In this document: piece by piece, positions 7,084 through 15,699 of the stretch
How the letters are laid out: each line of letters opens with the position of its first letter
Numbering within the stretch: the first letter of the stretch is position 1
Assembly (NCBI GenBank): GCA_035376985.1
Contig: DAOSSA010000009.1
Location: forward strand, 10,745 to 74,744
Reading direction: 5' to 3'
From: Brevifilum sp029548365
GTDB taxonomy: Bacteria > Chloroflexota > Anaerolineae > Anaerolineales > Anaerolineaceae
DNA: 64,000 nucleotides
The notes under the pieces: model-generated
Seen by the model: only the letters and a program-made list of their open reading frames with translations
Told to the model about the DNA's origin: nothing
The model's database searches: none
Made by a program: the position numbers and the translations under genes

Positions 7084-9636
7084 ATGGATCCATTGGAGTT
7101 TGCCTTTGATCAGATCACAGTCCTGCAATTGGGGACGGCCTTTAACCGGTTCAACCGGGCTTTGATGACCGCTGAAAGCGAAGCAGATTGGCATGCCTCA
7201 GTGGCTGCCATGGACCAATTTATCGATATCCTGGCGCAGCGGGTGATTTCAGACCCTGAATTAATCGCACAGATGCCAATTCATGCCTCGCGAGCCTTCA
7301 GCATCCTGCTGACCCTGGCTGCCACGGGGACGCAGTACCGTCTGGAGCAGTACCTCCCCCAAGATGCCGCCGGCCGGGAGCGCCGGGCGCTGATCGACGC
7401 GGTTTACCTGCCCCTCACCGGGCAATTGCGCAAAAAGGCGATCAACCTAGCGGCAGAATTCCTGGCAGCACCGGTCTTTGACAGCTTGCGAGATGATATT
7501 GACCATGAAATTCTGCCCCTGCTCCACAGCATGGACTTTGAGCAGGACCGAGATCGCTGGATGCCCTTCCGGGTGATCCAGATCGGCAATATTTATGAAC
7601 GATTGTTTATGTTCCGCCTGCGCACGCAGGACCCGCGCTTGATCGGCAATACACACGGACCGGGCTTGCTGCGCATGATCTACGACCGTAAGTACCTGCG
7701 TTTTGGCACGTCCGGGGTGCGCGGCCGTTGGGGCGCAGATTTCACCGAGCGGCGTGCCAAACAGGTAGCCCAGGCAATCTGTGATTTTCTAAACGATGTT
7801 GGTGTACCTAATTTTGTGGGCAGAGAGAACCTGGCTGGACGCAAGATCGTCATCGGCTATGATACCCGTAGAAATGCGGACCGGGTAGCAGAATGGACTG
7901 CACAGGTCTGCCTGGCGAATGGTTTCCAGGTGGAATTTGCCAACCGCGATACACCCACGCCAGCCCTAGCCTTTTACCTGACGGATGCGCTGCCACCCGA
8001 TGAGGTGGCTGGGCTGATCATCTGTACAGCCAGCCACAACCCGCCGGAATGGCAGGGGATTAAGTTTAACCCGCGCCTGGGTTACCCGGCGCCCACTAAC
8101 CTGACGGATTTCATCGCCTTTCGCATCAACGAATTGCAATTAGAGGATGCCGATGCGCGCGTCACGAATATGGAAGAAGGTCGGCAGGAAGGGCGTCTGC
8201 GCGGCTTTGATCCGCTGGATGATTACGTGGCGTGGATCAAAGATAACGGCAATGGGAATGCCCGCATTCCGATTGACTTTGACCGCATTCGGGAATTCTT
8301 CAGCGATAAGATGGTGGTGATTGACGAGTTTCATGGTTCCGGTCGGGGGTATCTGACCCGCCTGGTGGGCGAGGCTGGTGTGCGTTACACGGTGCTGCAT
8401 GCCCAGCGCGACCCGGAACTGACCGGGCTGGATTACGCTAACCCTGAAGAACCCTTTATTAATCCACTTAAAGCGAAGGTGAGGGAAACGGGCGCCCACC
8501 TCGGTCTGGGAATGGATACCGACGCCGACCGCTTTGGGGTGGTATCTCTGGGCGGGGTATATTTCCGCCCGAACCAAATTTTAACCATGCTGGTGCGCTA
8601 CCTGGGCGTGGAACGCGGCTTTACCGGCCGGGTGATTGCCACACAGACGGGCTCCCCCCTGATTGAAATTTTGGCAGGAATGATCCCGGGCAATGAGGAG
8701 AACAAGCCTGCAGAGGGTGCACTCCCGGGGTATGTGAGCCATCCCTTCTATAAGATCGTTATCGGAAGCCCGAAGGACCGCATTTTACAAAACGCTTTCC
8801 TGGTGCCCGTGGGCATCAAATACATTGAGGAAATCCGGCGTGTGGACCGCTCCTACCGGGCGCAAAACCCGCTACCGGCGGATTGGCGCGACCGCATCCT
8901 GATTGGCGGAGAGGAATCCTCGGGGCTGACCAGCCGCGGGCACATCACCGACAAGGACGGGCCGTGGGCGAACCTGCTGATCATGGATATGCTGGCTTAC
9001 TTCGGAACCCGGCCAGAGAACCCGCTGACCACCATTGACGAGATCTGGGAGGATACGGTCAGGATGCCGGGTTTGTGGGAAACCTTTGGATGTTCACCGG
9101 ATGACGCCACTTCACATACCGGCCGCGTGGATGTGGATGCTCCCCTGGAAGCCAAGGAAGCTTTCATCGACCATTACCTCAACCTGGGCGCAGGCGCTGA
9201 GGTCGCCGGGATGGGCATCGCCTTCCTGGGCGGGATCCGTTATGAAGTGGCTGAAATGCAATTGAAAGATGCCGAGGGGGATGAGCGCTACCAGTTGCGG
9301 GTGCGCGCCTCGGGCACAGAACCGATCAACCGGGTGTATGTGGAGAGCAAAGACCCGCTTTTGGGCAAGGTGATCATCGATGCTGCCCTGGACCAGCTGG
9401 AGACATTGACAATCCAGGAGATTTGTGCGGCTTACAGCCAGTGGCGCCTGGTGGATATGCTGTCCCAGACACGCTTCACTGAGAAGACCTGCCAGGCTGT
9501 GCAAGCAACGATCGCAGCGCGCGGTTGGCCGGTGGCTGAAATTAAAGTTAAGCTGTTGACTCTGATGGGGGCGCTGGAAGCGCGCAATCGCAAGATCGCC
9601 GCGGTTTGGCTGGAGGAGTTGACAGCTGACTGTTGA
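7084..9636 (+). CDS. Large phosphoglucomutase/phosphomannomutase family protein
   Basis: 850-residue member of the phosphohexomutase superfamily, much longer than the usual 450-600. Residues 1-200 form a mainly helical N-terminal extension of unknown function. The catalytic part begins at LRFGTSGVRGRW (~205), with the phosphoserine loop TASHNP (~314), metal loop GMDTDADRFG (~475), sugar loop GGEESSGLTSRGH, and phosphate loop RASGTEPINR near 745; an ~80-residue tail follows. The GGEESSG and GTSGVRG forms suggest glucose-1,6-bisphosphate-dependent phosphoglucomutase or a related enzyme. AGGAG precedes the ATG. It lies 65 bases behind glmM, so hexose-phosphate interconversion genes are clustered here. 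Confidence 0.85.
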   Translation: MDPLEFAFDQITVLQLGTAFNRFNRALMTAESEADWHASVAAMDQFIDILAQRVISDPELIAQMPIHASRAFSILLTLAATGTQYRLEQYLPQDAAGRERRALIDAVYLPLTGQLRKKAINLAAEFLAAPVFDSLRDDIDHEILPLLHSMDFEQDRDRWMPFRVIQIGNIYERLFMFRLRTQDPRLIGNTHGPGLLRMIYDRKYLRFGTSGVRGRWGADFTERRAKQVAQAICDFLNDVGVPNFVGRENLAGRKIVIGYDTRRNADRVAEWTAQVCLANGFQVEFANRDTPTPALAFYLTDALPPDEVAGLIICTASHNPPEWQGIKFNPRLGYPAPTNLTDFIAFRINELQLEDADARVTNMEEGRQEGRLRGFDPLDDYVAWIKDNGNGNARIPIDFDRIREFFSDKMVVIDEFHGSGRGYLTRLVGEAGVRYTVLHAQRDPELTGLDYANPEEPFINPLKAKVRETGAHLGLGMDTDADRFGVVSLGGVYFRPNQILTMLVRYLGVERGFTGRVIATQTGSPLIEILAGMIPGNEENKPAEGALPGYVSHPFYKIVIGSPKDRILQNAFLVPVGIKYIEEIRRVDRSYRAQNPLPADWRDRILIGGEESSGLTSRGHITDKDGPWANLLIMDMLAYFGTRPENPLTTIDEIWEDTVRMPGLWETFGCSPDDATSHTGRVDVDAPLEAKEAFIDHYLNLGAGAEVAGMGIAFLGGIRYEVAEMQLKDAEGDERYQLRVRASGTEPINRVYVESKDPLLGKVIIDAALDQLETLTIQEICAAYSQWRLVDMLSQTRFTEKTCQAVQATIAARGWPVAEIKVKLLTLMGALEARNRKIAAVWLEELTADC

Positions 9637-9715
9637 CAGCCTGCTGTTATGGTGAGGCTCCGCAGGGGGCGACTGTCAAGCGCCTGGCGAACAGCCACCA
9701 CCGACAATCGACCAG

Positions 9716-10714
9716 CTATTGCCCGGTAATTATGATCAAATTACGACTGCCAAAGGCATAAATACCAGGTGGCACCGTTTCACCGTCAAAGATATGGTCT
9801 CTGAGGGCATATGCAAAGGCGCTCTGATCCACGATGCGGTCGTATGGGTCCAGTTCGAAAAAGGGCTGGTAGCGCGCGGCCAGGAAACTGACCCGCTCCA
9901 TATCCAGCTTAACCTGCGGCCAGTTGTTGCGTGGCACCAGGATCGGGTGGTTAGCCAGTAAGATCAGCTCATCGGGCAACTCTGGCAGCAGCGCCTCTAA
10001 CTCATGCAAAAACAGGAAGGGATAAGCCTCATCGCGTTCGTCAAAGGCGCGGTTGGCTTCCTGATGGGCGCTGCGCGGCGAAAAATAGGTCGACCCATCC
10101 CGGATCGCCACCTGGATATAGGCTGTGCCGCCCGCCGGGATCACGCTGATCGGCACATTTTCGCCTGGAGTGCCGCCCAGCACCAATTGCATGGGCAGGG
10201 GCTCGTCATTAAAAGCATGTGCCACATTCAGGTAATAGACGGTGATCGTCTCCCCCTGAAAGCGGAATTTGCGCTGGTGAATGCCGCGATCCAGCAATTG
10301 AAAAGCCATAAATGCCCACAGGTCATTGACTTCATCCAGATTGTTATAGCCGGTGTGGGTAACGTGAATGTAGGACCAATCGATCGTCATGCCAAAGTTA
10401 TCCTGCAGCGGAAATAACACCGCCGGTCTGAGCGGCGCCAGGCTGGGGGTAGGCGTCAGGCTGAGGATTCTGAAGGGCGTGGGGGTCATAGTCGGCGTGC
10501 TGGTGGGAGGCGAGGTGATCGTAAACGCCAGTGTGCTGGTGGGGGTGGGCGTAAAAGTAGGCGTGTTGGTGGGGGTCGGGGTGAGTGTCGGCGAGGGGGT
10601 GGCTGTGAGCGTCTCGGCGCTGCCTGGCGCGCGCGTGGATTGACAGCCGGAAGCCGCCAGAAGCAACAGGGTCAGGATCAGGATCAGCGGTGATCTGGTG
10701 AGCTTAGGCATCAT
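9716..10714 (-). CDS. Pro/Thr-linker lipoprotein of unknown function
   Basis: Signal peptide with lipobox (AASGC) at about residue 24, then roughly 70 residues of TPTPT-type low complexity that would hold a distal domain away from the membrane. The remaining ~230 residues are globular and unrecognised, with a conserved-looking WSYIHVTHTGYNNLDEVNDL segment. The last residues are hydrophobic (IIIITG). The start is ambiguous: ATG at 10714, or a TTG at 10744 overlapping the stop of the upstream AmrB gene (TTGA). Co-directional with AmrB and probably in its operon. No function is proposed. Confidence 0.65.
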   Translation of the reverse strand: MMPKLTRSPLILILTLLLLAASGCQSTRAPGSAETLTATPSPTLTPTPTNTPTFTPTPTSTLAFTITSPPTSTPTMTPTPFRILSLTPTPSLAPLRPAVLFPLQDNFGMTIDWSYIHVTHTGYNNLDEVNDLWAFMAFQLLDRGIHQRKFRFQGETITVYYLNVAHAFNDEPLPMQLVLGGTPGENVPISVIPAGGTAYIQVAIRDGSTYFSPRSAHQEANRAFDERDEAYPFLFLHELEALLPELPDELILLANHPILVPRNNWPQVKLDMERVSFLAARYQPFFELDPYDRIVDQSAFAYALRDHIFDGETVPPGIYAFGSRNLIIITGQ

Positions 10715-10740
10715 GGGCCGTGTGCGGTGCGTGTGATTCC

Positions 10741-11592
10741 TCAAAACGGGCGGGTGATGGCAGCAGCGCCGTATCCAACCACGGATGCGGTATCCCCGGA
10801 GGTCGCTGCTGAAGTGTTGTATTTAAGCAGAGTCACATCGGTGGCGCCCAACGGTGCTGAAGCCCATAATGCCGCAGCGATTGGCGCCAGGCCGCAAGCC
10901 TGCCCCTGCCCCAGATCTTTGAGGTCAAACAAGCCCTCGGGTGAGAAAGCCTCCAGCATGTTCAGCACGTGTGCATCCAGCTTTTCCGCCTGGGATTGAG
11001 CATAGAAATGTGACAGGTCGCTGCTGGCAACCAGCAGGCATGCTGTGGACTCGAAGACTTCAGCCAAAACCTCAGCCAGCGCTTTGGTCACCTGGCGGGA
11101 TTGGTCGCGAAACATAATCGGGATCAGGGTGAACTCGCCTGACAGGGCTACCTGCAGGAAGGGCAATTCAATCTCCAGGGAATGCTCATAATCATTGCTG
11201 ATGGGGGTCAGCCCGAGCCCAATTTTCTCGATCAGCCTGGCGTTGATTTGATCGATTATGTCATCGGCCAGGGGAATCTCGCCCAGGGGGGTCCAGTAAG
11301 CACGATGAGCACTGGTCAGCAGGGATTGCGGGTAATACTGATGCATGGGTGCCAGCAGGCAGACGTAATCAAAGCTGCGCCCCTGAACAGTCTTGAAAGC
11401 ATGCCCCGCAACCGTTCCTGAATAGACATAACCTGCATGGGGTGCCACCAGTCCGACCACCTGACCGGGCAGGGGGGGATTTACAGCCGCGTCGAGAAAA
11501 GCAGATACGCTATTTCTGAGCTGGATTGCGTTGCCCGGGTACCAGGTGCCTGCAATTGGGGAAGGTCTGACGGTTCGTTTTTCAGTCATCAT
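10741..11592 (-). CDS. amrB: AmmeMemoRadiSam system protein B (MEMO family)
   Basis: 283 residues matching the MEMO1/AmrB family, structurally related to class III extradiol dioxygenases. Visible signatures: RPSPIAGTWYPG at the N-terminus, APHAGYVYSG (His ligand), the EHSLEIELPFLQ element, SSDLSHF, and a C-terminal segment with a conserved Cys (GQGQACGLAPIAAAL). In many prokaryotes this gene stands with an AMMECR1 protein and a radical SAM enzyme; neither is next to it here. A TAAAAT box with upstream TGC lies six bases before the ATG. Downstream comes the Pro/Thr lipoprotein gene with a four-base stop/TTG overlap. Confidence 0.9.
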   Translation of the reverse strand: MMTEKRTVRPSPIAGTWYPGNAIQLRNSVSAFLDAAVNPPLPGQVVGLVAPHAGYVYSGTVAGHAFKTVQGRSFDYVCLLAPMHQYYPQSLLTSAHRAYWTPLGEIPLADDIIDQINARLIEKIGLGLTPISNDYEHSLEIELPFLQVALSGEFTLIPIMFRDQSRQVTKALAEVLAEVFESTACLLVASSDLSHFYAQSQAEKLDAHVLNMLEAFSPEGLFDLKDLGQGQACGLAPIAAALWASAPLGATDVTLLKYNTSAATSGDTASVVGYGAAAITRPF

Positions 11593-11607
11593 GATTAAAT
11601 TTTAGCA
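11593..11607 (-). promoter_or_regulatory. Extended -10 box (TGC-TAAAAT) abutting the amrB start
   Basis: Minus-strand TAAAAT (11604-11599), preceded by TGC, lies six bases from the ATG at 11592. As an extended -10 element it would need no strong -35 and would give a leaderless transcript. Confidence 0.55.
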
Positions 11608-11688
11608 TAAACCTGGCTCGAATTCCATAATCCTCCCTGAGCAAGCTGGCGGTTTGATCATTTACGAATTTTAAGTGCTGGTTCAGGT

Positions 11689-12903
11689 TCAATTCAAGAA
11701 ATTCCAGGGGTTGACCCGTCCGTAATCGTCGCTTCGCATCTCAAAATGCAGGTGCGGTCCGGTAGACTTGCCGGTACTGCCCATCAACCCGATGGTGTCG
11801 CCCTGGTAGACTTCCTGTCCGCATACGACGATCACCTGGCTGAGGTGGGCGTACAGGGTTTGCCAGCCTGCCCCATGGTCGATGACGACCATCTCGCCAT
11901 AGCCATGATCATTCCATCCTGCGTACACCACCACGCCGTGGTCGGCAGCGAAGATCAGGTTACCGATACTGCCGGCAATATCGATGCCAAAATGGTTGGT
12001 TTCAGGGGAGTAGTCAAAACCAGACAGGTGCCGTTCGGTTGTGGGCCAAATAAAGGTGAGCGACCCGGTCACCCCGTCATAACTGGCGCTGCAGGCGCCC
12101 GGGCCGAGGTTCCGGGCTTTAGCGGGTTCATCCCGGCTGATGCGCGGCGTGCGCCAATCCGTGAACATGCCCTGACCGCCCGGGATGACCAGCATTTTGT
12201 CTGGCGGAATGTGAGGATTAGAATAATCACCGATTTGATTGGGATCAAGTTCGTTTCCTGGCCAGTTGATGATGTCCTCGGGGGTGACCTGATAAAAGGC
12301 GGCGACGCCGTTCAAACCTTCGCCCGCGCTCCACTGGTGATATACGCCATCTACGGGCAGGATGTTGATGGTCTGACCGGGCAGGATGAGGTGCGGGTCA
12401 TCGCCCAGGGTGTAGCGATTACCCCACAGGATGCTCTCTGGTTTGAGGTTGAATTTATCCGCAATGGAAAATATCGAATCGCCGGATTCTATGGTGTATT
12501 GGATGACCTCATTGCGAGCTAAACGATGTGGCAGGACGGTGTTCAGGCCCATTGCGCGGGAGATGCCCTCCGTATCAGCGCCGCCGGCATGAAAAATGGG
12601 GACAGCGGGGGGTGGCGCTGTCTCGCCCAGGGATTCTGCCAACGCTACACCGCTGCTTTCATAAGCGGGTTCGGGATCATGCTGGGAAAAAGCGCCCATC
12701 ACCCATACCACCAGCAGGATTAACAGGGAGGTCGTCAATACGGTAGCTCCCCGCAGGACAGAATCGCCCAATCCCCAGTGGCGCAAGCGCTCCCAAAATT
12801 GAATGTATTTGGGTTCAGAGGGCACTGATGTTGCTTCAGGTGGGAAGGCGGCTTCGCTGGAGGCTGTTTCGGGAAGCTGCCAGGGATTACTTGTATCCTT
12901 CAT
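11689..12903 (-). CDS. LysM and M23-family peptidoglycan endopeptidase
   Basis: Membrane-anchored wall hydrolase. Residues 1-45 are cytoplasmic, a single transmembrane segment follows (about 50-72), then one or two LysM modules (YTIESGDSIFSIADKFNLK; a second around the GVAAFYQVTPEDI segment), and a C-terminal M23 metallopeptidase domain with zinc ligands in HFGIDIA and HLHFE plus the typical GLMGSTGKSTGPH loop. M23 enzymes cut peptide cross-links or activate amidases in division and growth. All catalytic ligands seem present, so it should be active. Monocistronic in appearance. Confidence 0.9.
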   Translation of the reverse strand: MKDTSNPWQLPETASSEAAFPPEATSVPSEPKYIQFWERLRHWGLGDSVLRGATVLTTSLLILLVVWVMGAFSQHDPEPAYESSGVALAESLGETAPPPAVPIFHAGGADTEGISRAMGLNTVLPHRLARNEVIQYTIESGDSIFSIADKFNLKPESILWGNRYTLGDDPHLILPGQTINILPVDGVYHQWSAGEGLNGVAAFYQVTPEDIINWPGNELDPNQIGDYSNPHIPPDKMLVIPGGQGMFTDWRTPRISRDEPAKARNLGPGACSASYDGVTGSLTFIWPTTERHLSGFDYSPETNHFGIDIAGSIGNLIFAADHGVVVYAGWNDHGYGEMVVIDHGAGWQTLYAHLSQVIVVCGQEVYQGDTIGLMGSTGKSTGPHLHFEMRSDDYGRVNPWNFLN

Positions 12904-13154
12904 GTTTTATCTTGCTTAAAAGTTTAGCATTATTTAAGAAAAAAGGCGAATCTTGAGTCAATCATGTAATATGGCGCTATTGTTTGATAGCAATTGATTA
13001 AAACAGCGTATCCAGGCTCAGGTGTTTTCGATAGCGGATCGCAGTTAGCAGCACAGGTACCCGGGGTGTTAATCACCTGGCATGAACTGAGGATCAAATA
13101 CAGCGCCCGGGTTGGCTTGTGGAGCGAATTGGTTGAGCGAGCTGAGCAGGCGGC

Positions 13155-13814
13155 TCAGAGCATTTCATTCGGCATTTCATAGCGGGATAACCGGTCAGAT
13201 AGATCAGCAATCCGATTTTCGAGCAATTGCTGGCGGTAGCTGATGGTCACATCTGCCTGGGTGCGTTCGATGATGCTGCGGGCAATATCAGTCCGGCGGC
13301 GCAAGCCATAGGTGAGGGCATCGGGATAATCCATGGTGACCAGCAGGGCATAGATGCTGTCCATATTATCCAGCAGGCGTTCGACTTCAGGGGAATGACC
13401 GGTGTGCATCAGATCCATGATCCTGCGGCGCAACTCGCCAACCACCTCAGACATCCCGTTGAGGTAAGTGGCATAGCTCACCTGCAGGTCCTCCGGGGTG
13501 GAATAATCCTCATTCAGGATGATGGTCACGGTGAGGTGAGCCTCGCAATATTCCTTAAGCGCGTCCTGTGTATAACCGGAAAAATACAGGTCGGGTTCAT
13601 CTGCCAGGTCGGTTCGCAGGGCTTCAGCTAGCAGTTTTGCCTGAGCAAGATGGTTGCGGGCGAGGCTGGCCTCATTGCGATGGATCGCGCGAATGGCACG
13701 CGCCGCATGGCGCGTCAGTTCGCGGCTGTGAGCCAGCGCTTTATCCCGCTTTTCAGTTTTCCGTTCAAAGGACTCCCTGATCCGATCGGAAAGCGACTCC
13801 AGGTGGTTATCCAT
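13155..13814 (-). CDS. Translin-family protein
   Basis: About 219 residues, largely alpha-helical. Segments such as SRELTRHAARAIRAIHR, LYFSGYTQDALKEYCEAHL, ATYLNGMSEVVGELRRR and DYPDALTYGLRRRTDIARS match prokaryotic members of the translin/TRAX family, oligomeric single-stranded nucleic-acid-binding proteins. Bacterial homologues have no settled role. The start ATG shares bases with the stop of the DUF3467 gene (TGATG), so translation is coupled. It is the third gene of an operon with ssb and DUF3467, which supports a function on single-stranded DNA or RNA (inference). Confidence 0.8.
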   Translation of the reverse strand: MDNHLESLSDRIRESFERKTEKRDKALAHSRELTRHAARAIRAIHRNEASLARNHLAQAKLLAEALRTDLADEPDLYFSGYTQDALKEYCEAHLTVTIILNEDYSTPEDLQVSYATYLNGMSEVVGELRRRIMDLMHTGHSPEVERLLDNMDSIYALLVTMDYPDALTYGLRRRTDIARSIIERTQADVTISYRQQLLENRIADLSDRLSRYEMPNEML

Positions 13815-14122
13815 CAACCACCTTCAGGTGGATCGATGGGGCGGAACAGGTCATCAGCCAATGAATGACTGCCCGGTATGGTAATCTTGCCAAAATTGGT
13901 CTCATAGCGCTTAAGGTTTTCTGTCAGGGCCTGCAAGAACAGTTTGGCAGCTGTAGGGGACATCATCAAGCGAGAATTAACCTCGAATTTGGTGACGCCC
14001 GGTAACAGCAGAGAAAAATCGAGGACAAACTCCGACACCGTATGCGCAATCCGGACGAAATTTACATATTTAGACTCCAGATCCTGCGGGATTTCGAGAT
14101 TAGGGATTGGTTTTTGGGTCAT
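13814..14122 (-). CDS. DUF3467 family protein
   Basis: 102-residue cytoplasmic protein resembling DUF3467: YVNFVRIAHTVSEFVLDFSLLLPG followed by SRLMMSPTAAKLFLQALTENLKRYETNFG is the family core. The family is widespread and uncharacterised. It sits 12 bases after ssb and overlaps the translin gene by the TGATG junction, so the three are almost certainly one transcript. Confidence 0.8.
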   Translation of the reverse strand: MTQKPIPNLEIPQDLESKYVNFVRIAHTVSEFVLDFSLLLPGVTKFEVNSRLMMSPTAAKLFLQALTENLKRYETNFGKITIPGSHSLADDLFRPIDPPEGG

Positions 14123-14134
14123 AGGCTCTTTGGC

Positions 14135-14560
14135 TTAGAAGGGAATTTCGTCGTCGGTTTCTGGGCTTCCGTGTACGTCGCCGAAATCATCTTCACCGCC
14201 GCCTCCGCCGCGAGATTCGTATGGCAAGAATTTAACCTGTTGCGCCGTGATTTCAAAGGATGCAGCTGGTGTTCCGTCCTGGCGATTGAAAATCCTGGGA
14301 TTACCGGTCTGCGGATCTGGTCGCAATCGACCGATGACCAGAACGGGCCGACCCTTTTTGAGATATTGGTTACAGGATTCTGCTTGCGCCCCCCATACCG
14401 AAACGCGGAACCAGGTGGTTTCATCAACCCGTTGCCCGGTGTTGCTGGTGTATTTATTGGAGGTGGCAACTGAGAAACTGGTAACCGCCTGACCATTTGG
14501 CGTGAAGCGCATGTCAGGGTCATTACCTAAATACCCTACAATGGTGATCTGTTGATACAT
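14135..14560 (-). CDS. ssb: Single-stranded DNA-binding protein
   Basis: OB-fold SSB of 141 residues: MYQQITIVGYLGNDPDMRFTPNG at the start, WFRVSVWGAQAESC and LVIGRLR in the core, a Gly-rich linker, and the acidic C-terminal tail DDEIPF that recruits partner proteins. Binds and protects single-stranded DNA in replication and repair. GGGAG six bases upstream of the ATG supports the start. First gene of the ssb-DUF3467-translin operon; not adjacent to the usual rpsF/rpsR, so this may be a second copy (cannot be judged here). Confidence 0.95.
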   Translation of the reverse strand: MYQQITIVGYLGNDPDMRFTPNGQAVTSFSVATSNKYTSNTGQRVDETTWFRVSVWGAQAESCNQYLKKGRPVLVIGRLRPDPQTGNPRIFNRQDGTPAASFEITAQQVKFLPYESRGGGGGEDDFGDVHGSPETDDEIPF

Positions 14561-14623
14561 GTGTGCTCCCTTTCCTGGATGAGTGTGTAAGTAACCCTAT
14601 TTTACTTGATTATTTAAAGAATT

Positions 14624-15601
14624 TTAATACCAATCCTGTGCATACCAATGTAGATAAAGTTCAAGATGGGTTGACCAGTAGGCTTCGGTATGTCCGCCGT
14701 TGAACAGGTACCAGATGTGGGGGATGTGGTAAGCATTCAAACGGTCAGCAAAGTTCTGGGCAGACCAGCGCTCAGGGTCAGAACGTCCAATATCAATAAA
14801 AAAATCGGGTAGACCAGCGTCAGGCATTTCTGCCAGCCAGCCATCCAGCCGACCACCATCGACTTCGAACAGGGGCAGACTGTGCGCTCCCACGCGGCTG
14901 AAGAGATGCGGATGCTCAAAGCCAAAGTGGACCGCCCATGCTGCACCACGAGAAAGCCCACCAATTGCCCGGTAAGCTCTCTCGGGTAGGGTGCGGTATT
15001 GCTGATCGACGAACGGGAACAATTCCTGCACCAGGGCATCGGCGAAGGCAGAGTTGAGTGGCGGTTGGAACCGGGCTTCAGCGGGCATGACGATGATGAA
15101 GGGGGCAATCCGACCCTCGGAAATCAGGGCATCCATCTGCTCAGCCACGCCCAGACGCACCCATTGATCCTGTGTGTAGGAAAGACCGTGCAGCAAATAG
15201 GTGACCGGGTAATCTTCTGTGAGATCCTCGTGGTAACAGGGCGGGAGGTAAAGCAGGTAGTGCAGGTCTTCCCCCAGGTGCTCGCTGAACAATGCTTCGC
15301 TGAGAACCTGTCCCCCTGCATGGCGGCAATCAATGCTGGTCATGGTTATCCCCGGTGTTGGGCTTGGCTCTTGCGCTGTAGGCGTGGCGGAAACTGCTTT
15401 CGACGCAATTGGTGTAACGCTGGCTGTATGAGGTGCAACCGGCACACCGGTTGTTTGAGCAGGAGCAGGTTCAAGAGGCACAATCGTCGCGGGGCTTTCA
15501 CCAGCCTGGCAGGCGGCAGCACTGAACATCAATATGAGCACACAGGCCAGGTAAGCCGCGCTTTGAAAAAGAACGAGGACGGTATCTTGACGTTTACACA
15601 T
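14624..15601 (-). CDS. Secreted alpha/beta-hydrolase esterase (lipoprotein)
   Basis: Putative esterase of the esterase-D/enterochelin-esterase type. A signal peptide ends in a lipobox (SAAAC), followed by a ~60-residue Pro/Thr/Ala linker. The hydrolase core has YLLHGLSYTQ (oxyanion region), nucleophile Ser in GGLSRGAA, an Asp in IDIGRSDP and His in NGGHTEAYW, completing a triad. Substrate is unknown; acyl esters on polysaccharide are plausible for this family. The start is the ATG at 15601: a TATAAT ends seven bases upstream, and the longer open frame is only read-through of the tRNA-Pro gene. Confidence 0.85.
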   Translation of the reverse strand: MCKRQDTVLVLFQSAAYLACVLILMFSAAACQAGESPATIVPLEPAPAQTTGVPVAPHTASVTPIASKAVSATPTAQEPSPTPGITMTSIDCRHAGGQVLSEALFSEHLGEDLHYLLYLPPCYHEDLTEDYPVTYLLHGLSYTQDQWVRLGVAEQMDALISEGRIAPFIIVMPAEARFQPPLNSAFADALVQELFPFVDQQYRTLPERAYRAIGGLSRGAAWAVHFGFEHPHLFSRVGAHSLPLFEVDGGRLDGWLAEMPDAGLPDFFIDIGRSDPERWSAQNFADRLNAYHIPHIWYLFNGGHTEAYWSTHLELYLHWYAQDWY

Positions 15602-15616
15602 GGTTCGGATTATACT
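15587..15616. promoter_or_regulatory. Overlapping divergent promoters: tRNA-Pro (+) and esterase (-)
   Basis: Plus strand: -35 TTGACG (15587-15592), 18-base spacer, -10 TATACT (15611-15616), predicted start near 15623, just before the tRNA. Minus strand: -10 TATAAT (15614-15609) ending seven bases before the esterase ATG. The two -10 boxes share four base pairs, so the two polymerases cannot open the site together. Confidence 0.7.
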
Positions 15617-15625
15617 CTTATCTGC

Positions 15626-15699
15626 CGGGGTGTAGCGCAGACGGCCAGCGCGCCGCGTTTGGGACGCGGAGGTCGGCGGTTCAAGTCCGCCCACCCCGA
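15626..15699 (+). tRNA. tRNA-Pro (anticodon TGG)
   Basis: Complete cloverleaf of 74 bases. The acceptor stem pairs CGGGGTG with CACCCCG and has an A discriminator; D arm GCGC/GCGC; anticodon stem CCGCG/CGCGG with loop TTTGGGA (anticodon TGG, reading CCN Pro codons); T arm GGCGG-TTCAAGT-CCGCC. The CCA end is not encoded. A canonical promoter lies just upstream. Confidence 0.95.

Noticed and set aside
11746..12522. 258-codon plus-strand ORF
   Set aside because: Lies wholly antisense to the well-supported LysM-M23 gene and has no recognisable domain; a frame shadow.
12994..13182. 62-codon ORF in the gap before the translin gene
   Set aside because: No ribosome site, no recognisable motif, and it overlaps the end of the translin gene.
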